Source of the DNA: Laguncularia racemosa
Lineage: Eukaryota; Streptophyta; Magnoliopsida; Myrtales; Combretaceae
DNA length: 64,000 nt
Direction: 5' to 3'
Assembly: GCA_037954665.1 (NCBI GenBank)
Contig: JBBMOL010000444.1
Location: 1-64,000 of the forward strand
A model generated the notes under the pieces. The model made no database searches. It was not told the origin of the DNA and worked only from the letters and a program-made list of their open reading frames with translations. The position numbers and the translations under genes were made by a program. Below are positions 44,918-57,195 of this stretch, in pieces (position 1 is the first letter of the stretch; every line of letters starts with the position of its first letter).

Positions 44918-45560
44918 CTGATTTTGATGTTGGCCAATCCCTATTAGCTCTCACTTTTTCCTCATCTACCCTAATACCAAAACTGAATATAATAAATCCT
45001 AGAAATGTTACCTCAATTTGATAAAAAGAACACTTCTAGAGATTAGCATACAGTTGTTACTACCTCAGTATCGAAAACACAACCTAGAAATTCCTTCATT
45101 ACATGATTCATCAGCCTCATAAAAGTACTAAGGGTATTAGTCAAACCAAATGGCATGACCATCCATTCATATAACCTATGGCATGTTTTAAAAGCAGTCT
45201 TCCACTCATCTCCTTCCCTCATCCGAATTTGGTGATATCCACTTTTAAGATCCACTTTGGAGAATACTTGTGTACCATGCAACTCATCTAACATATCATC
45301 AAGTCTAGGAATGGGATACTTGTATTTGATGGTGATTTTGTTGATGGCTCGACTATCGATGCGAATCCTCCATGTGTCATCCTTCTTAGGGATAGGAAAG
45401 GTAGGAACAGCACAGGACTAATACATTCCCTAACAAAACCCCATTCCACCAATTCATCCACCCGATGCTTTAATTCCTTAGCCTCCTTAGGATTCATGTG
45501 GTATGTAGGTCAGTTCGGCAAAACAAATCCCGGCTGAAAGTCAATGGCGTGCTTAATACC
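44918..45560 (-). pseudogene. Crm-6 reverse transcriptase lacking the YFDD box
   Basis: The first half is good: FSKVDLKSGYHQIRMREGDE, TCHRLYEWMVMPFGLTNTLS and RLMNHVMKEFLG. Right after this the sequence jumps to VFDTE, which in relatives lies about 30 residues beyond YFDD. The catalytic box is therefore deleted. A second gap lies near 44920. Fingers are at 45288-45497 with a frameshift. Confidence 0.86.
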
Positions 45561-46370
45561 TCTCAAAGGCGATAATCCCTCTGGCAATTCATCTGTAAAA
45601 AGATCATTGTAGTCATCCAGTACTTAAGTTATCATAGGGGTAGATGCTCATGCCCATCCATCTCTAGAGCATACCAAATCTACAATAAATACACTAGCCT
45701 CTCATCTGCTATGGCCTCCTCCAATTCATACTGGCTAACTAATAATGTTTTCTTCTTGCCAACCTTATTTATCTGTATACCTCAGAAGGTGACATGGGGT
45801 TCAACACTATACATTTGCCCTCTTTCTAGAATACATAAGTGTTTCTAAAGCCATCGTGTAAAACTCTCATGTCATACAACCAAGGCCTACCAAGTAATAT
45901 ATGAGATGCACACATAGGAAGAATGTCACAAATAATCTCATCATGGTATTTATCCCCTATGCTAAAAGGTACCTTAGCCCTTTAAGTAACATGTAGACTA
46001 CCTTACTTACTCAACCAATGTAATTTATAGGGCTTGCGACGTGGGATAGTTACTAGTTTTAATTTAGTCACTAATGATGCAGCCATGACATTAGTACAAC
46101 TACCGCCATCAATAATAAGAGCACACAAATTATCTTGTACCCTATAGGAAATGTGGAACAAATTTTCCCTCTACTCATCATCATTAGTAGGAAAGGTAAT
46201 CATAGCTTTGCATTGTACATTAATGGATAAATACTGATCATTCCCCTTATCCTCATGTACTTCAACATCTGCATCACCATAATACTCATTTAATACCACT
46301 AACAAATCTTGGCCTCAAGCATATCTTCCTCATCTTCCTCACTCTCTACCTCCATAGTAGTCATAACCTT
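45561..46370 (-). pseudogene. Crm-6 protease and linker
   Basis: Around 46060-46140 the minus strand encodes an LCALIIDGGSCTNVMAA-like protease core, and 45850-45960 an LLGRPW-like end. Stops are frequent. The part 45561-45850 is linker. Confidence 0.7.
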
Positions 46371-47522
46371 CCTATTTAGACACTAAGCAACCATATGTCT
46401 AAAACCCAGACATTTAAAACATTGAACCTAATGACTTCGTCCTCTTGATGTCCTAGCTATAGATGGTTTATTATCATTCCCTACAATTGTTTTTCCTTTC
46501 CCCACTATCTCTTTCTCCCCTCTACTGTCCTGCACTATTGGACTATTTTCTACATTTCTATTGTATCCCCCTCTATCAACCTATTTACCCTTAGAACTAT
46601 ACAGTTTTGTAGAAGTCCCATACTTATTGCTTGCTACTCTAAATGAGTTTGATCGCCTCTGTCTTTCCACTTTCAAAGCTAGCTAGATGGCCTCATCAAG
46701 GGTGTCATACCTTTGGAGCTCCATAATACAGGCAATTTCATACTTTAACCTTAACATAAATCGTACTAATGTCCATTTAGGAGGTTCGACTGACCCACAT
46801 CTAATCATCAGTGTCTCAAACTCTTGTATATACTCGTCAACAGTTTTGCCTCCCTACCTCAATGTCTAGAGACACATGAACAACTCCTGCCTATAGTTCT
46901 TTGAAATAAACCTCCTCCTCATAACCCATTTCATTTCTCACCAGGTATGTATCTTGACCTCACCATCTCTTTATCTACTAGCTATAAGATTCTTCCACCA
47001 TGAGGCATCATAACCTGTAAACTCTACAGCTGCAAGACGAACCCAAGTGTGATTAGTAATCTCATAACACTCAAATAGGCCCTCTACCTTATCCTCCCAA
47101 TCTAAGTAATCTTCTATAGAACCTCTTCCAACAAATGAAGACATTTATAACTTTACATATTCCAAGCCTCGAGGCGGCCTGAACTTACGGTTTAGGTAAG
47201 GTTCATTATCAAAATTATCATCCCTTTCCTCCTTAAAAGCATGATAATCTCCTTCCATCCTCCTACCCCTATTTCCTCCAACAGCTCTTTCCCTGCGTGC
47301 ATTCTAATGGGCTACCCAAGGTGGGGGTGCTAATAGGTTTGCCACTGGTGGTTGTGGCAATGTCATTTGATCTACCCATGTTGCTAATGTAGCAACAATA
47401 GTGGTGAGATCCTACAATTGTTCCTCTAGTGTTCTTCCACCTACTGCACGATAACCTTAACCTCTTCCAACCTAACTGTTAGTCTCATTTCCAATCCCAC
47501 CATTCGCACTATCGTTTGACAT
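46371..47522 (-). pseudogene. Crm-6 gag
   Basis: The start is ATG at 47522 (MSNDSANGGIGNETNS). Further on, VATLATWVDQMTLPQPPVAN, FDNEPYLNRKFRPPRGLEYV and a capsid part near 46700-47100 can be read through many stops, then a zinc-knuckle remnant (CFKCLGF) near 46415. It is clearly of the Crm-3 gag type. Confidence 0.78.
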
Positions 47523-48134
47523 GGTTTTTGAATTACTCCTTGACAATTTTTTTTTTATACTCACAATCACTCCTTCACAGCAACAACACACTCTATGGTT
47601 TAATACACACAAAAACACAACACACCTATGTGGTAACAATAACACACCTTCACCGTACTCACAACACAACTCACCTTCACATCACCACTCACAACACAAT
47701 AACACCTCCACAATTCAAATATACACACACTCACACACACACGGTATACACAACCCTACACCAACACCTCCATGGTTCAAGTATATACACACCCACAATT
47801 CCACAAACATTCACAACACAATTTCACTTCCCACGTCACAATTGCTTCAATTACTTAAGTCAATATTGTAATCAAAGCAAATTAATGAGTAATTACTACA
47901 CAAGTTAACAATTATGGAATCAATTGAAGAGAAACCCCAACCTTCCACGCAAGTAACTCATGGCAAGGATTGTAGATCTAATTTCCACAACTTCAATTGG
48001 AAATTTGCAAGCAATCATGGCTCAATTCAACACAAAACCTTCAATTCCACTTCACATAACATCAATTGCAAAATGGAACAAGAAGAACCCTAAATCCCCA
48101 AAGTGTAAATCACAAATTCTCTTCTCTAAACGGA
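47523..48134 (-). other. Crm-6 leader
   Basis: CA-rich on the plus strand, with CACACACACGG runs near 47735 and several CCACGC/CTTCCACG words. No gene; the ORFs at 47516-47908 are low complexity. Confidence 0.65.
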
Positions 48135-48146
48135 GCTCTGATACTA
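48135..48146 (-). other. Crm-6 primer-binding site
   Basis: The minus strand reads TAGTATCAGAGC, one base off the tRNA-Met site, five bases from the LTR end. Confidence 0.75.
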
Positions 48147-48151
48147 AATTA

Positions 48152-48861
48152 TGATGTGCTCCAAAGCTAATTACAAGATTAAACAAAGATGAAACAACCA
48201 ATGTAACCAATTCCAATCAATTGCGTGAACCTTAACTTGCAAATGTAACCCTAAATTACGTGAAAATGGAAGAGAAATGATGATCCAATCACTTACCAGA
48301 TGTTACACACTAGTAGTAATTAGGAAAAGACTTGAAAATTATTGATATTACACACAATAATCCCCAGCTAACTCACCACAATCCTTAATGTAGAAATTGA
48401 TAAGAGTTTAGGCATGAAAAATGGAGAGCACTCCTCACGAAAAGTATGTGAAATTTAATTTGAAAAAAATCTGCCCCAAAACCCTTATTTACAAGTATTT
48501 ATACCTATTCTAAATAAGGAAAATCAACAAGATAAAATGGTGCTTAAAACCGGTCCTCTTGGAGCAATTTGCCAACCAGTTCTCCATGTGAAATGCAAGC
48601 AATGTATGGCCAGTTTCCCTTGCTTTTTTTTTTTATAGGTTCAAGAATAGCTCACACATCATGCATTAGTGTGTTTGTTTGCTATCCTGTAATACCGACA
48701 AATGTACCTAATGAAATGCAAAACAATTATATAATGTAAATGAAGACAATAAACGAATGTCTTCGGGATCTAATTGTTCAAAGAGGACCCTCATTGTCAA
48801 ATTCTGTAATCTTTTAGCTTTTTCTCTGGTTGTGGGTCCTATAGATGTATGATTCCTATCA
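48152..48861 (-). repeat. Crm-6 5' LTR
   Basis: 710 bp from TGATGTGCTCCAAAGC to GATTCCTATCA. The TATA region near 48490-48510 (ACAAGTATTTATACCTAT) is a decayed form of the palindromic box. Confidence 0.85.
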
Positions 48862-51800
48862 TTTTATCCCCTTAAGTGTGGAAAATTAGAACCTAAAATA
48901 ATTTATAAAGCAACAAAAATTGACTAGTATAAAAAGGGAGATAAAAAGAAAAAATTACCCTTTTAACAACCCTAATTCTACACACCACTTTACCCCTTAT
49001 TCTTTTGAATTTTCTTCAATCAACTTTCCACCAAACATACCTATGTTCCTCTAAGTTGCTTATATTTATAACTATTTTTGTAGTTGATGGAGTATCTGCA
49101 AATTAATTGATCACGTCTTAGGGGAGTATCATATTTTAACAATACAAAAATGACTTAAGGATCATTGTATATTGGTATGAATCCATGTTCATTATTCTAT
49201 TTTAGGCACATGCATCTGGAGGTTTGTGGGCAAGGAAAACATTATTTTCTTTTAGTTTATCCTAAGTCCTTACTTGGAAGATCATTCTTTTCACATAACT
49301 ATTGATATATAAAGTGTGACTTTTATTTTGTGTAGATAAGGATGTGTGCTAGTGAAATGAAATTGGTAGCCTAAACTCTGATGAAATTCTAAAAAGATCC
49401 TCAAGCCAAGGTCAAAGGAGGGGTATATTGGTTAGAAATATCCTTATACTTTATGTAGTTTTTGGTTGACTACATGTAATGGTTGGCATATAGTTGTTCA
49501 TACATTCATGCATTAAAATATTAACTTGCTTGTCTTGCATGAAAGGTGGTTTTGAGTTGAGATCTCACTAAGCTTTTGTAGCTTATACCTACACAATTTT
49601 CCCTTTTTGCGGGCACTGTATTGGTTTTATCCCAATATAATTTAGCCAGCTGTGAGAATCTTCAAGATAATATTAGATGGGTGAGTGAGGATGAAGACAA
49701 CTAGAATGTATACTTTTAATTTTGAATAAACTCTTTCGGATAAATGTAATATTAACTACTTAGACTTATTTTTCCACTTATTATACATGTAGAACTCTAT
49801 ATTTTATTTAAATTTTGTATTAACTTTAATATTTGTAAAACTATTATCTTTATGCTAGTTTCTAGAGTAACGACACCTTATGTACCATATTGATGTTTAT
49901 GCGTGCTGGAATACAACTAATCAAAGACTTTAGTATAATACATGGTGGGCTATTACGATTAGAGTACCTCATGGGACATAGCAATCTCCTTGTAGGAAAT
50001 GTTGTATTAGGCAGCTACTTATGTAATTATTTGCCATACTATATATTAAGTATCCTCTATTACTTGAAAAGAAAAAAAAAAAAAGCAATAAATTTGCTAA
50101 AAGAAGACAAAAATGATGTAGGTTGTGGGACAATCAATTGAGGTATCAATAGATGTTTCGTTTTAGTTCAAATCTATTTTGAAAAAACCCTCAAGATATA
50201 CCAATTAAGTCCACAACCTTATTATTTTTACCTCTATCAATTTTTAATTTTTTCCAACTTTTACAAGAGAACTTTCGTCAACTTTGTTAAATTTTAAATC
50301 CATCTTTGACATGTGTTAGCTTTTGATTGATTCACAATAATTAATTTAATAAAATGATAATATTAAATATATATTTAATTAAATAATATAATGACAACAA
50401 TTAAAAAATACCAAAAGAATTTAAAGAAAGAGGAAAAGTGAAAAAAAGCAATGGTTTTTATTTTCTCTTTTTCTTTAAATTTATTATTTTGTGGTAACTT
50501 GCGACTTAATAATTCACTAAAGGGCTTTGTTGGCTTTTCCTAGTCTAGGTTGGGCCAACCAAACCCCTATTATTTTAATTTTATTTTTTCTACCTTTCTT
50601 TAGTTATGTTTTGTGATTTTTTTAATTATTTGTCATTGTATTATTTAATGGAGTATATTTAATATTATTTTTTGTTTATTTGAACCAATCAAAAGTTGTT
50701 ATATATTAAGGATGGATAGCTAATTTTGAGGAGTTGTTGGAGGTATTTTTTACAAAGATTAAAAAACTTAAAACCGTGATTATGAATCACAAATTATGGG
50801 AGCTGTCAAATGGCAATTTAATTGGGAGAAAAGAAACATTACATATGGAAGTTAATGATTGGCCCATTATAATTGAATTGGAGTCCAACGTTTTATAAAA
50901 AGCAATGGGCTGAGGAAAATGTGGCCTGGCCATATTCATAATCATATGATTGAAATTAAAAGGCGAAGGCAAGCATTTGTTTCCTCAAGCTCAAGACTCA
51001 ACGAGTCAAGGGTTAATTAATTAACTTTCGGCTTCTTGTATTTCTTTTGAGTTCATTTACTTAAAATAGAGAAAAAGATGGATACAGAAGAAGCACCACA
51101 AATAGGACGAACTCGGTATAGAGAGTTGTATTGGATGGTCACATCTGTGGGGATTTTTGAGTGAATTGTAGTACGCTAGTCCGTTGGTAGCATATAATAG
51201 GTGTAGGGGTACGCATTTGGGTATGAGGGTCAAGTGTATACGGTGTGAGAACGCACTGTAGATAGTTTAATGAGGGAAGTAATACATATAAAGACAATCA
51301 AAGGTGAATGAAATGAGGAGGAAGAGTGGCGATCTCGAATGAGGTTCAATTTTTTATGATAGATGAGTATTCTTGGCTATATTATAGTTTTGATCTTCTT
51401 AAGAAAAATCCAATATAGTGATGACATTTTTCCTAAAAAGAGTCCTTTTTGAATAAAGATATCTTAAGTATTTATAGGGTTTTACTATGAATTCCATCTA
51501 TCAGATGATAATAACGATCAACCATTCTAAGTAAATAAGTCCTCATATGGGCTTTTCATCAATCTAAGCTCATTAAAGACTTTTAATGTGTGAGTCTTAA
51601 TGAGAAATGCTTAATCAGATCAGTTGATCCAATAGGCTTACTATGCCAAATCTCCATTAATTATTTCAAACCATGGGTTTGACTCTATAGGCTTTGTCAT
51701 TTTAGCTTAAAGAGTCATATCTATTAAAATATTAAGCTAAAAGCCCACAAATTGAGTTTAACCCTCTATATTTTCCCCTATGACAAAAGTCTTTTGAATG

Positions 51801-52300
51801 AAGTCCAAGAGGTTTAGACATCAAATAAACCTTTCTAATAACTAAAAAATTACTTGGCGCATGCACACTAATTGAATAGTTGCACTACTACCATATATAC
51901 ATTTGCATAATTCATATTACAAGATTTTGACTTCAACGCTGCATATAATTTAGATTTTTCACTTAGGATGCAAGCTTAAAGCATCGTTTAATTGCACATA
52001 TTGCTTTTAATCAATCAAAAATAGATATTGTCTTTATGACACCAAGTAGTGTCTATAATACAAATTTGATAGTTTGAAGCCTTTTAGTCATTTTTCATTT
52101 TGCAAAATGAGGTTTTTCACATGATTAATGAGTACTCAGAAGGCTTGAAATGATAATTTAATCCAATTAAATTCTCGATATATAGTTTTATTTTAGTGAA
52201 AAAGTTGTATTTTGCTCTTAGATATATAGCAACAAGTGGGGCAAATCACATTACGGTACAGATTTTTTATTTTTTATTTTTTTTATTTTCTTTTTTTTTG
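48862..52300. other. AT-rich host-like intergenic region
   Basis: About 3.4 kb with no LTR, no retroelement motif and no convincing gene. Short ORFs (49890-50141 plus, 50787-50972 minus) have no recognisable domain. A T-rich tract is near 52261-52300. It is the best candidate for original host sequence together with 54271-55457. Confidence 0.6.
50894..51164 (+). other. Possible host promoter with short first exon
   Basis: TATAAAA at 50894-50900 is followed 184 bp later by ATG at 51078 in a good context (AAAAAGATGG). The frame holds 28 codons (MDTEEAPQIGRTRYRELYWM and on) to a stop at 51162. I do not recognise the peptide. It may be the start of a lost gene or chance. Confidence 0.2.
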
Positions 52301-52430
52301 TGCATAAAGGAATCCTATACTTGGCCCCTTCTGTGGACCCATTTTTGGCTTGGACTTGCATAAAGGAATCCTGTACTTGGGGCGTTTCGTGGACCCATTT
52401 TCAGCTTGGACTTGCATAAAGGAATCCTAG
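52301..52430. repeat. 56-bp tandem repeat, 2.3 copies, next to the NLR pseudogene
   Basis: Units start with TGCATAAAGGAATCCT at 52301, 52357 and 52413. They contain ACTTGGCCCC or ACTTGGGGCG and TGGACCCATTTT. It lies just past the 3' end of the pseudogene. Confidence 0.9.
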
Positions 52431-52484
52431 CCACTCACAAGCCCTCTTGTTCTCCCCTTCCTTTTTCCCCCTTCTTCTTCTCCA

Positions 52485-54270
52485 CTAAGATAAGATACTC
52501 AGCAATCCCTTTATCGGTTCCTCTGCTTCAATGTAATTGACTTTGAGACATTGCAATTTCACAAAGTTACTCACCACTCTTCGTGGAAATTCCTCAATGC
52601 AAGTGTCGTATAGGTCGAGGTATTTTAGGTTTACTAAAGATTCCAATCCATCAGGTATGTTCCTCATACTCATGCAGCCATGGAGGCCTAATTTCCTTAA
52701 TAATCTCAACTTCTGTATGCAAGGAGCATGTCGTAATGCAGAACAACCCAAAAGCACCAATGTTGTCAAGTCGACCAAGTCTCCAACAAAATCTGGAATT
52801 TCTTCTATCTTGGTTTTGCTCAAATAAAAAATCCTCAATTTTGGGAATAAATAGGAGAGTGAGCTTGGGATCATTCTCAAAAAAGATATACCGTGTAACA
52901 AAAAAATAGAAAGTCTAGAACAGTATGTTGACTAGTTGGAGATTTCTTCTCTTCCATCCATCACAGAAGAAATCTCATCTACATCTTCAATGGATAATTC
53001 CTTACTCAGTATACCTTTTAACCCAAAGCCAAAATTGTCCATACACAGGACCATATCTTTTGCACAATGCATAGCCATATCAGTGATGGTATCATGCATT
53101 TTCATTATTGCTTGACCTTCACCTTTAGTTAAATTTACGCTTTCCAATAAACATGCATTTTCAAGTTTGTCCAGTATGGTATTAGCTTTGTCATACAACT
53201 TCTGTCTGCTATCCATTCCACTGACTAATCCCACATCACTTAGAAAATCTATCGTTTCCCTTTGTATTCTATATTTTCTACTTCCAATACAAAGAGCACA
53301 ATATATGAAACATTTTTGTAATTGTTCATCAGCCAAAAATTCATAAATGAGCTTTAGATGATCAATATTATATCCTTCAATTCATGCAGATTTTCAACTC
53401 CTCTCATTCTTGTTGCAATCGTGCTGATATAAAGTGGCAGCCCTCCATAAGTTGATATTATCTGTGCAGCAATCTCTCTAACTTTTGCGGGGGGCACCAT
53501 GCTTGGCCCAAGTCTATCCGAAAATATTCTCCACCAATTACAGTTTGATAAACATTGTATCTTGATTTCTACTCGGCATAACATCATTCTATACACATCT
53601 AATGATCGACTAGTAATAACTAACTTCAGCCGATTACGTCTCATGGGAATTCCTACATTATTAAAGTCGAAATGCTGCCATAAACCATCTAAGATTAACA
53701 TAGTTTTCTTCTCTATCGTCAGAAATTTATGCAACATGGAAGCTTTGAATCTCTCGTTCTTCTCTTTAGAAATTTCATCTAGATGTACTACATTTCCAAT
53801 GATACCTTGTAATTCATAGATGGTACAATCTTGAGGTATGGTGGCCCATTTTCAAGCAGCTTGTTATAATTTTGCCTCATAACTCCAATCTTTCTAACTC
53901 CTTCCATGCCATGGTTACCAACTCTTAGAATGTCATTTGTGATTATATAGTTCCAAATCTTTGATATCTCATTCTTTCGGCCAATGAGTTTTGTAGTTAA
54001 TAAAGGAGCTCCTTTAGTATTGTTCACACTACTTGACAATCTCTTTGCACTTAGATTTTTGAGCTCTTCCACTTCTATTATCAATTCTTCCGATAGGTTC
54101 CCTTGCTGAAAAGAGGAAACTTTACCATCTTTTCAATCCTCTTTGATGCTTTTATGTGCATTTTCTATTGCTTTTACTTTCTTCCAAAAGTGATATAGCT
54201 CCCTCTCCTTCTCCTCCTATTGACTATTTCCTATTAGTCTGTCCTTTATTAGCAAGTTTGTCTGAATGGG
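52485..54270 (-). pseudogene. CC-NBS-LRR disease-resistance gene, decayed
   Basis: In minus order: the end of a coiled-coil region (about 54070-54270), then NB-ARC with a ruined P-loop (HGMEGVRKIGVMRQNYNKLL; relatives have GMGGVGKTT), kinase-2 as TMLILDGLW, RNBS-B as LKLVITSRSLDV, GLPL as GGLPLYISTIATRM, and an intact MHD motif in IMKMHDTITDMAMHCA. About five LRR units follow (LRIFYLSKTKIEEIPDFVGD, LVNLKYLDLYDTCIEEFP). Frameshifts lie near 53790 and 53345, with stops at 52932 and 52485. It ends early in the LRR. The order and motifs match RPS2/RPS5-like CNL proteins, which sense pathogen effectors in the cytoplasm. It is the only host gene found. Confidence 0.9.
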
Positions 54271-55457
54271 TCAATGTCGCCCTCTTGAGGCTGCATTTTT
54301 TTTTGTAAAACCCCATGGAATTAAGACATTGCTGATGATAGAATTAATTAGGCCAACTGTTTAATATCTCAATAAAGTAGAAAATAGTATCCCATTTTTT
54401 CTCCCTAATATTAAGACTTTCAAATAAATACGATTCTTATCTATACTTTACAATTAGGCATCAAATATTATTAGCTAAGTAAAGTTAGTCTTCCATTTTT
54501 ACATAACAAGAGTTTTATTTAATCAATTTAAGATTCTTTCAAATATCTGTATAGAATTTTTCTTCTTTTAAGAGATGTAAATAATTAACTTATCTAATGA
54601 GCTTTTCTAACTAACTTCCTAAGAAAGCTATATCAAAGTTAACTTTTTAAAGAAGGTTATTTCTCTAACTTCTTAGAAAAGCTTATTTGATCAACTTATC
54701 AAGAGAAACTTAGTTAAGTATACTAAATTAACTTCTCAAGGAAGTCATCTTGATAAACTTAATGACGGGGTTTCACGTAGTGTCTCATAGAAAACCACCA
54801 AATTAACCTCTCAATAAAACTACTAATCTTACAAAAACCTTTGAGATGAATTGGTCCCTAAATCTAGAAAATCTTATCTTGAGATAGTCAAATAAGGTTA
54901 TGATACTAAAGTTGACTTAGTAAATCAATAATTGCCTTAAGTTAACTCTATATTAGATAAGGAAAGACTTAAGTTGACTTGGGTCTATCATTGTAAAAAC
55001 TCGAGTTAACTAAAGTAAACTTTTGAATTTGACTTAAGACTTCTTGAATAACAATGTAAACTGACTTGCCTAGAAAACTAAGTAGATCCAACTAATATCA
55101 AATTTATCAGATGAATCTTAGTAATCTAAGCATGCAAATTAAAATTAAATTTCTTAAGAAAACAAAAACTTCTTCCAATTAGTATTAATTCCTTGCACTT
55201 CCATTCAATCATAAATCAAGCTATTAGATGATAACAAGATCCTTATTCGAACTAGAATATCTTATGGAAAAAGAGAAGCAAGTATGAAGACATGATAGAT
55301 TTGGTATAAAAATCAAAATCAAAATCAAAATCAAAGATCTATAATTCTAGCTCAAATGTTATCTATAATTCTTAAGTATTTTCATAGGTAGTATTTTGAT
55401 AATTCCTATTAGATAAGAAAATACGTTTAGAATTTAGTTCTAAATGAACTTGAGTAA
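54271..55457. other. AT-rich region between NLR pseudogene and Crm-7
   Basis: No gene or LTR pair is seen. Positions 54560-54800 repeat words like AACTTCTCAAGGAAGT and CTAACTTCTTAGAAAAGCTT, a degenerate repeat of unknown origin. ATCAAA units lie at 55312-55335. Confidence 0.5.
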
Positions 55458-55462
55458 GGTTC

Positions 55463-56296
55463 TGATACGAACTACGCCAACCCGTGATGAAACCCAATAC
55501 CAATACATTCGGAAATTCGTTGCCTAAGACGCCCAAACACCTAAAGTGGAAACCGCGACCCGTTATCTATAAGCGAGACAAGAACCTTGGTATAATGTGA
55601 AGACGCCACAATCGGGATGAAAGACCGATTGATAAGTCGGGATGAACACCACGGAAATTAATCCGATAAGTTCGATTTAGTTCTTGAAGAACCAAGAGAG
55701 GTGCCTCTCAAAAGTGTTTAATGTTCAAAGATGTAAATTCTATGTTATGTCTATTCTAAACCCTAGGAGCTTTTATACTAGGGTTACAATTCGTGAAAAT
55801 ACAAGCCCAAAACGACGTAGCTTAGATAAGTTGCATAAAAAACACAAGACAGAACAATAAAGGCCGATGGTGTAGCCATGAAGGCCGGCGGCCTTGAGCC
55901 GGCCTTGAAGAGATACACGGCCGTGTATTTCTAGACGTGTACCTTTCTGTGGATTTTCTTGACTCCATACACGGCCATGCCTTTTAGCCGTGTGTCTAGC
56001 CGTGTATGATTATGTGAAATCTTGGAATTCCTACACGGTCGTGCCTTGAAAGTACACGCCCTCTTCAACCCGTGTCCGATGTGACTTGTATAAGAGCAAG
56101 GGTCTTCCCATGGTTGTTCCAATCCGTTCCAACTTCATAATTGCTCCAATCCTTTCCGGCTTCATGGACAACCTTTATCAATCCGTTAAGTGCTTCCTTG
56201 AATCGTTTTGCTTGATTTCTTGTGATCGGTCCAAGCGGCACTTCAAGAGGATCCACATTTCTTCTTTCGGCTTGGCTCTCATCATGGATCTCATCA
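55463..56296 (-). repeat. Crm-7 3' LTR
   Basis: 834 bp, homologous to both Crm-2 LTRs. The ACACGGCCGTGT cluster is at about 55913-56078 and shorter than in Crm-2. The TATAAAAG box is at 55770-55777 on the minus strand. Confidence 0.9.
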
Positions 56297-57195
56297 TTCC
56301 CCTCCTCTTGAAAAGAATTTGTCCTCAAATCATTGCCTGCATCAAATGGACTCAGATCAGTAACATAAAATGTGACACTTACTGGATACTCACCTGGTAA
56401 ATTTTTCTTGTAGGCATTCTCATTGATTTTCTCAAGAATCGGAAATGGACCGTCTCCCCTAGGGTTCAACTTGAATCTCCTCTGCAATGGAAAACTCTCC
56501 TTGCGAAAATGCACCCAAACCCAATCTCCAGGCTGAAAAATCTTGGGTCTCCTGTCCTTGTTCACCCTTGAAGCAACCCTGGCATTTTGTTTTACAATCC
56601 TAATCTTTACCTGTGGATGTAGCTTTCTCACGAAATCTGCCTTAGAATCAGCATCAAAACTCACAGACTTATTAAGTGGCAATGGCAATAAATAAATAGG
56701 AACCAATGGGTTAAAACCATACATAATCTCAAATGGTGAACAATGAGTAGTGTTATATAAAGCCCTGTTATATGCAAACTCCACAAATGGTAGACAATTC
56801 TTCCAAGTCCTAATGTTCTTCTCTATGATTGCCCCTAATAATTGAATTAAAGTCCTGTTAACCACATCAATTTGCCCATCAGTTTGTGGGTGACGGATAG
56901 TCAAAAATATTAGTTTAGTTCCCAACTTTTCCCACAACTCTCCAAAAATGACTCAAAAATTTCTCATCTCGATCACTAACAATGCTTTTAGGTATACCAT
57001 GCGGACGCACTACCTTTCTAAAGAACAAATCAACAATGTGTATAGCATCATCAGTTTTATGACAAGGAATGAAATGAACCGTTTTAAAAATCCTATCTAC
57101 AACCACAAAATTAGAATCTCGACCATGCCTAGGCCTAGATAATCCTAACAAAAAATCTATGGAAATGTTTATCCATGGCTCACGAGGAATGACAC
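56065..57195 (-). pseudogene. Crm-7 integrase with pol tail into the LTR
   Basis: The core reads WINISIDFLLGLSRPRHGRD, SIVSDRDEKFLSHFWRV, then RHPQTDGQIDVVNRTLIQLL with Asp instead of the catalytic Glu, as in Crm-2. A frameshift lies near 56930. The C-terminal block WVWVHFRKESFPLQRRFKLN leads through the polypurine tract into the LTR, with PLGPITRNQAKRFKEALNGL. The final 77 residues are LTR-encoded. Confidence 0.88.

Larger units (their letters stand above)
43742..48861 (-). mobile_element. Crm-6: old, decayed CRM-like element
   Basis: The 5' LTR (48152-48861, 710 bp) is complete. Of the 3' LTR only 76 bp (43742-43817) remain because Crm-4 inserted in it. Gag, protease, RT, RNase H and integrase are all recognisable on the minus strand but full of stops. 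The RT catalytic box is deleted. Gag begins with the same MSNDSxNGG type as Crm-3, so it could be a remnant of the autonomous type from which the short members arose. Confidence 0.87.

Noticed and set aside
47516..47908. Plus-strand ORFs of 116-130 codons rich in His and Thr
   Set aside because: They are products of CA-repeat DNA in the Crm-6 leader.
49890..50141. 83-codon plus-strand ORF in the host-like region
   Set aside because: No known domain, no promoter or splice context, and AT-rich codons fit chance.
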